This document shows, piece by piece, positions 63,618-64,000 of a DNA stretch of 64,000 nt (the first letter of the stretch is position 1; every line of letters begins with the position of its first letter). The stretch spans positions 285,938-349,937 of the forward strand of contig NZ_JONT01000001.1 in assembly GCF_000711975.1 (NCBI RefSeq), written 5' to 3'. The notes under the pieces are model-generated. The model was not told where the DNA came from and did no database searches. It saw nothing but the letters and a program-made list of their open reading frames with translations. The position numbers and the translations under genes are program-made. This stretch comes from Desulfofalx alkaliphila DSM 12257. GTDB taxonomy: Bacteria; Bacillota; Desulfotomaculia; Desulfotomaculales; Desulfohalotomaculaceae.

Positions 63618-63833
63618 ATGATAATTTCTGAAACGATTAAGGCTATAAGAAATGAGCTCAAGATGACTCAAACAGATTTTGCTGAAGCAGTGCATGTTAG
63701 CTTTTCAACAGTTAATAGATGGGAAAATAATAAAGTTGTACCTAATAGAATGGCGCGTGCTCTAATTATAGATTTTTGTGAAAAGAATGGTGTAAGTGAA
63801 TTACTTATAAAAGCGTTAAAAGAATATAAATAG
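63618..63833 (+). CDS. Small XRE-type HTH regulator
   Basis: A 71-aa Cro/CI-type HTH protein: IKAIRNELKMTQTDFAEAVHVSFSTVNRWENNKVVPN. ATG start behind ATAGGAGCG. It precedes another gene by 15 bp. Such regulators often front restriction-modification or defence genes. Confidence 0.88.
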   Translation: MIISETIKAIRNELKMTQTDFAEAVHVSFSTVNRWENNKVVPNRMARALIIDFCEKNGVSELLIKALKEYK

Positions 63834-63848
63834 ATGGATGGTGACAAC

Positions 63849-64000
63849 ATGGAAAAATCAATTTTAGAGAGGTTTGGTTTTAAATATAATAAAAGGAGCG
63901 TCCATACAGGTCGGACTATAATGTTGGAAGAGTTATCAAATCTCCTTGAAGCTGTTCCAGATGCGATTGTATATGATGATTATATTAAAGCTATTATAGA
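63849..64000 (+). CDS. Truncated gene at window edge
   Basis: Only about 50 codons are visible: LERFGFKYNKRSVHTGRTIML, then EELSNLLEAVPDAIVYDDY. It runs off the window. The RTIMLEEL... style reminds me of N-termini in some restriction or defence clusters, but I cannot identify it. Confidence 0.6.
   Translation, partial: MEKSILERFGFKYNKRSVHTGRTIMLEELSNLLEAVPDAIVYDDYIKAII

Overview
The window looks like chromosomal DNA from an anaerobic, spore-forming Gram-positive bacterium of the Peptococcaceae / Desulfotomaculum type. The reasons are the dnaE-accD-accA-pfkA-pyk gene order, GTG and TTG starts behind strong AGGAGG-type ribosome sites, a SleB-type cell-wall hydrolase, a TRAP (MtrB) protein, many ferredoxin and Fe-S enzymes, a tungsten-type aldehyde oxidoreductase with pyranopterin genes, and lactate and sulfate-type permeases. 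No transposase, prophage or CRISPR array is visible. The species cannot be named from sequence alone.

Layout. 0-4 kb: a sigma-54 response regulator, then a minus-strand cluster (trmL, nth, CoA-binding protein, a 44-aa membrane peptide, CPBP protease). 4-8 kb: DUF4912 protein, GH57 glucan branching enzyme, Ig-like lipoprotein. 8-18 kb: core block dnaE, mtrB, a 63-aa protein, accD, accA, pfkA, pyk, then DedA and a GDSL hydrolase. 18.2-18.8 kb: a gene-free stretch holding an apparent ncRNA made of tandem hairpins. 18.8-30 kb: DUF1444, HEAT-repeat protein, SleB-like hydrolase, BrnQ, LUD protein, small unknown genes, SulP permease, tRNA-Leu(CAA), cyclophilin, and an ECF sigma/anti-sigma pair. 30.2-33.5 kb: two tandem NifU-like genes (the second with an in-frame UGA at the second CXXC cysteine), two LysR regulators and YjbQ. 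33.9-41.9 kb: sulfotransferase, SLC13 permease, lactate permease, chemoreceptor, CapA-like lipoprotein. 42-54 kb: two iron alcohol dehydrogenases, a soluble histidine kinase with its sigma-54 activator, AOR, and moaD/moaA/moaC/MOSC/mobB/moeB-like genes. 54-64 kb: a second SLC13 permease, NhaA, a PflX-like radical SAM protein, UbiD, an MFS transporter, RlmD, and at the right edge an HTH regulator followed by a truncated gene that may begin an accessory region.

How the genes work together. The 42-54 kb block reads as one alcohol/aldehyde module. Two textbook -24/-12 sigma-54 promoters stand before the first alcohol dehydrogenase and before AOR, and the cognate-looking kinase and activator lie between them. 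The pterin genes downstream would make and insert the cofactor AOR needs. The dnaE-to-pyk block couples replication, fatty-acid initiation and lower glycolysis, as in related clostridia.

The two most striking items are the probable selenocysteine-containing NifU-like protein (UGA at 30772-30774, with a GGUC-loop hairpin 37 nt downstream that its cysteine paralogue lacks) and the roughly 430-nt candidate ncRNA at 18363-18802 (nine degenerate hairpin units of about 40 nt, with a promoter in front and a 15-bp intrinsic terminator behind).
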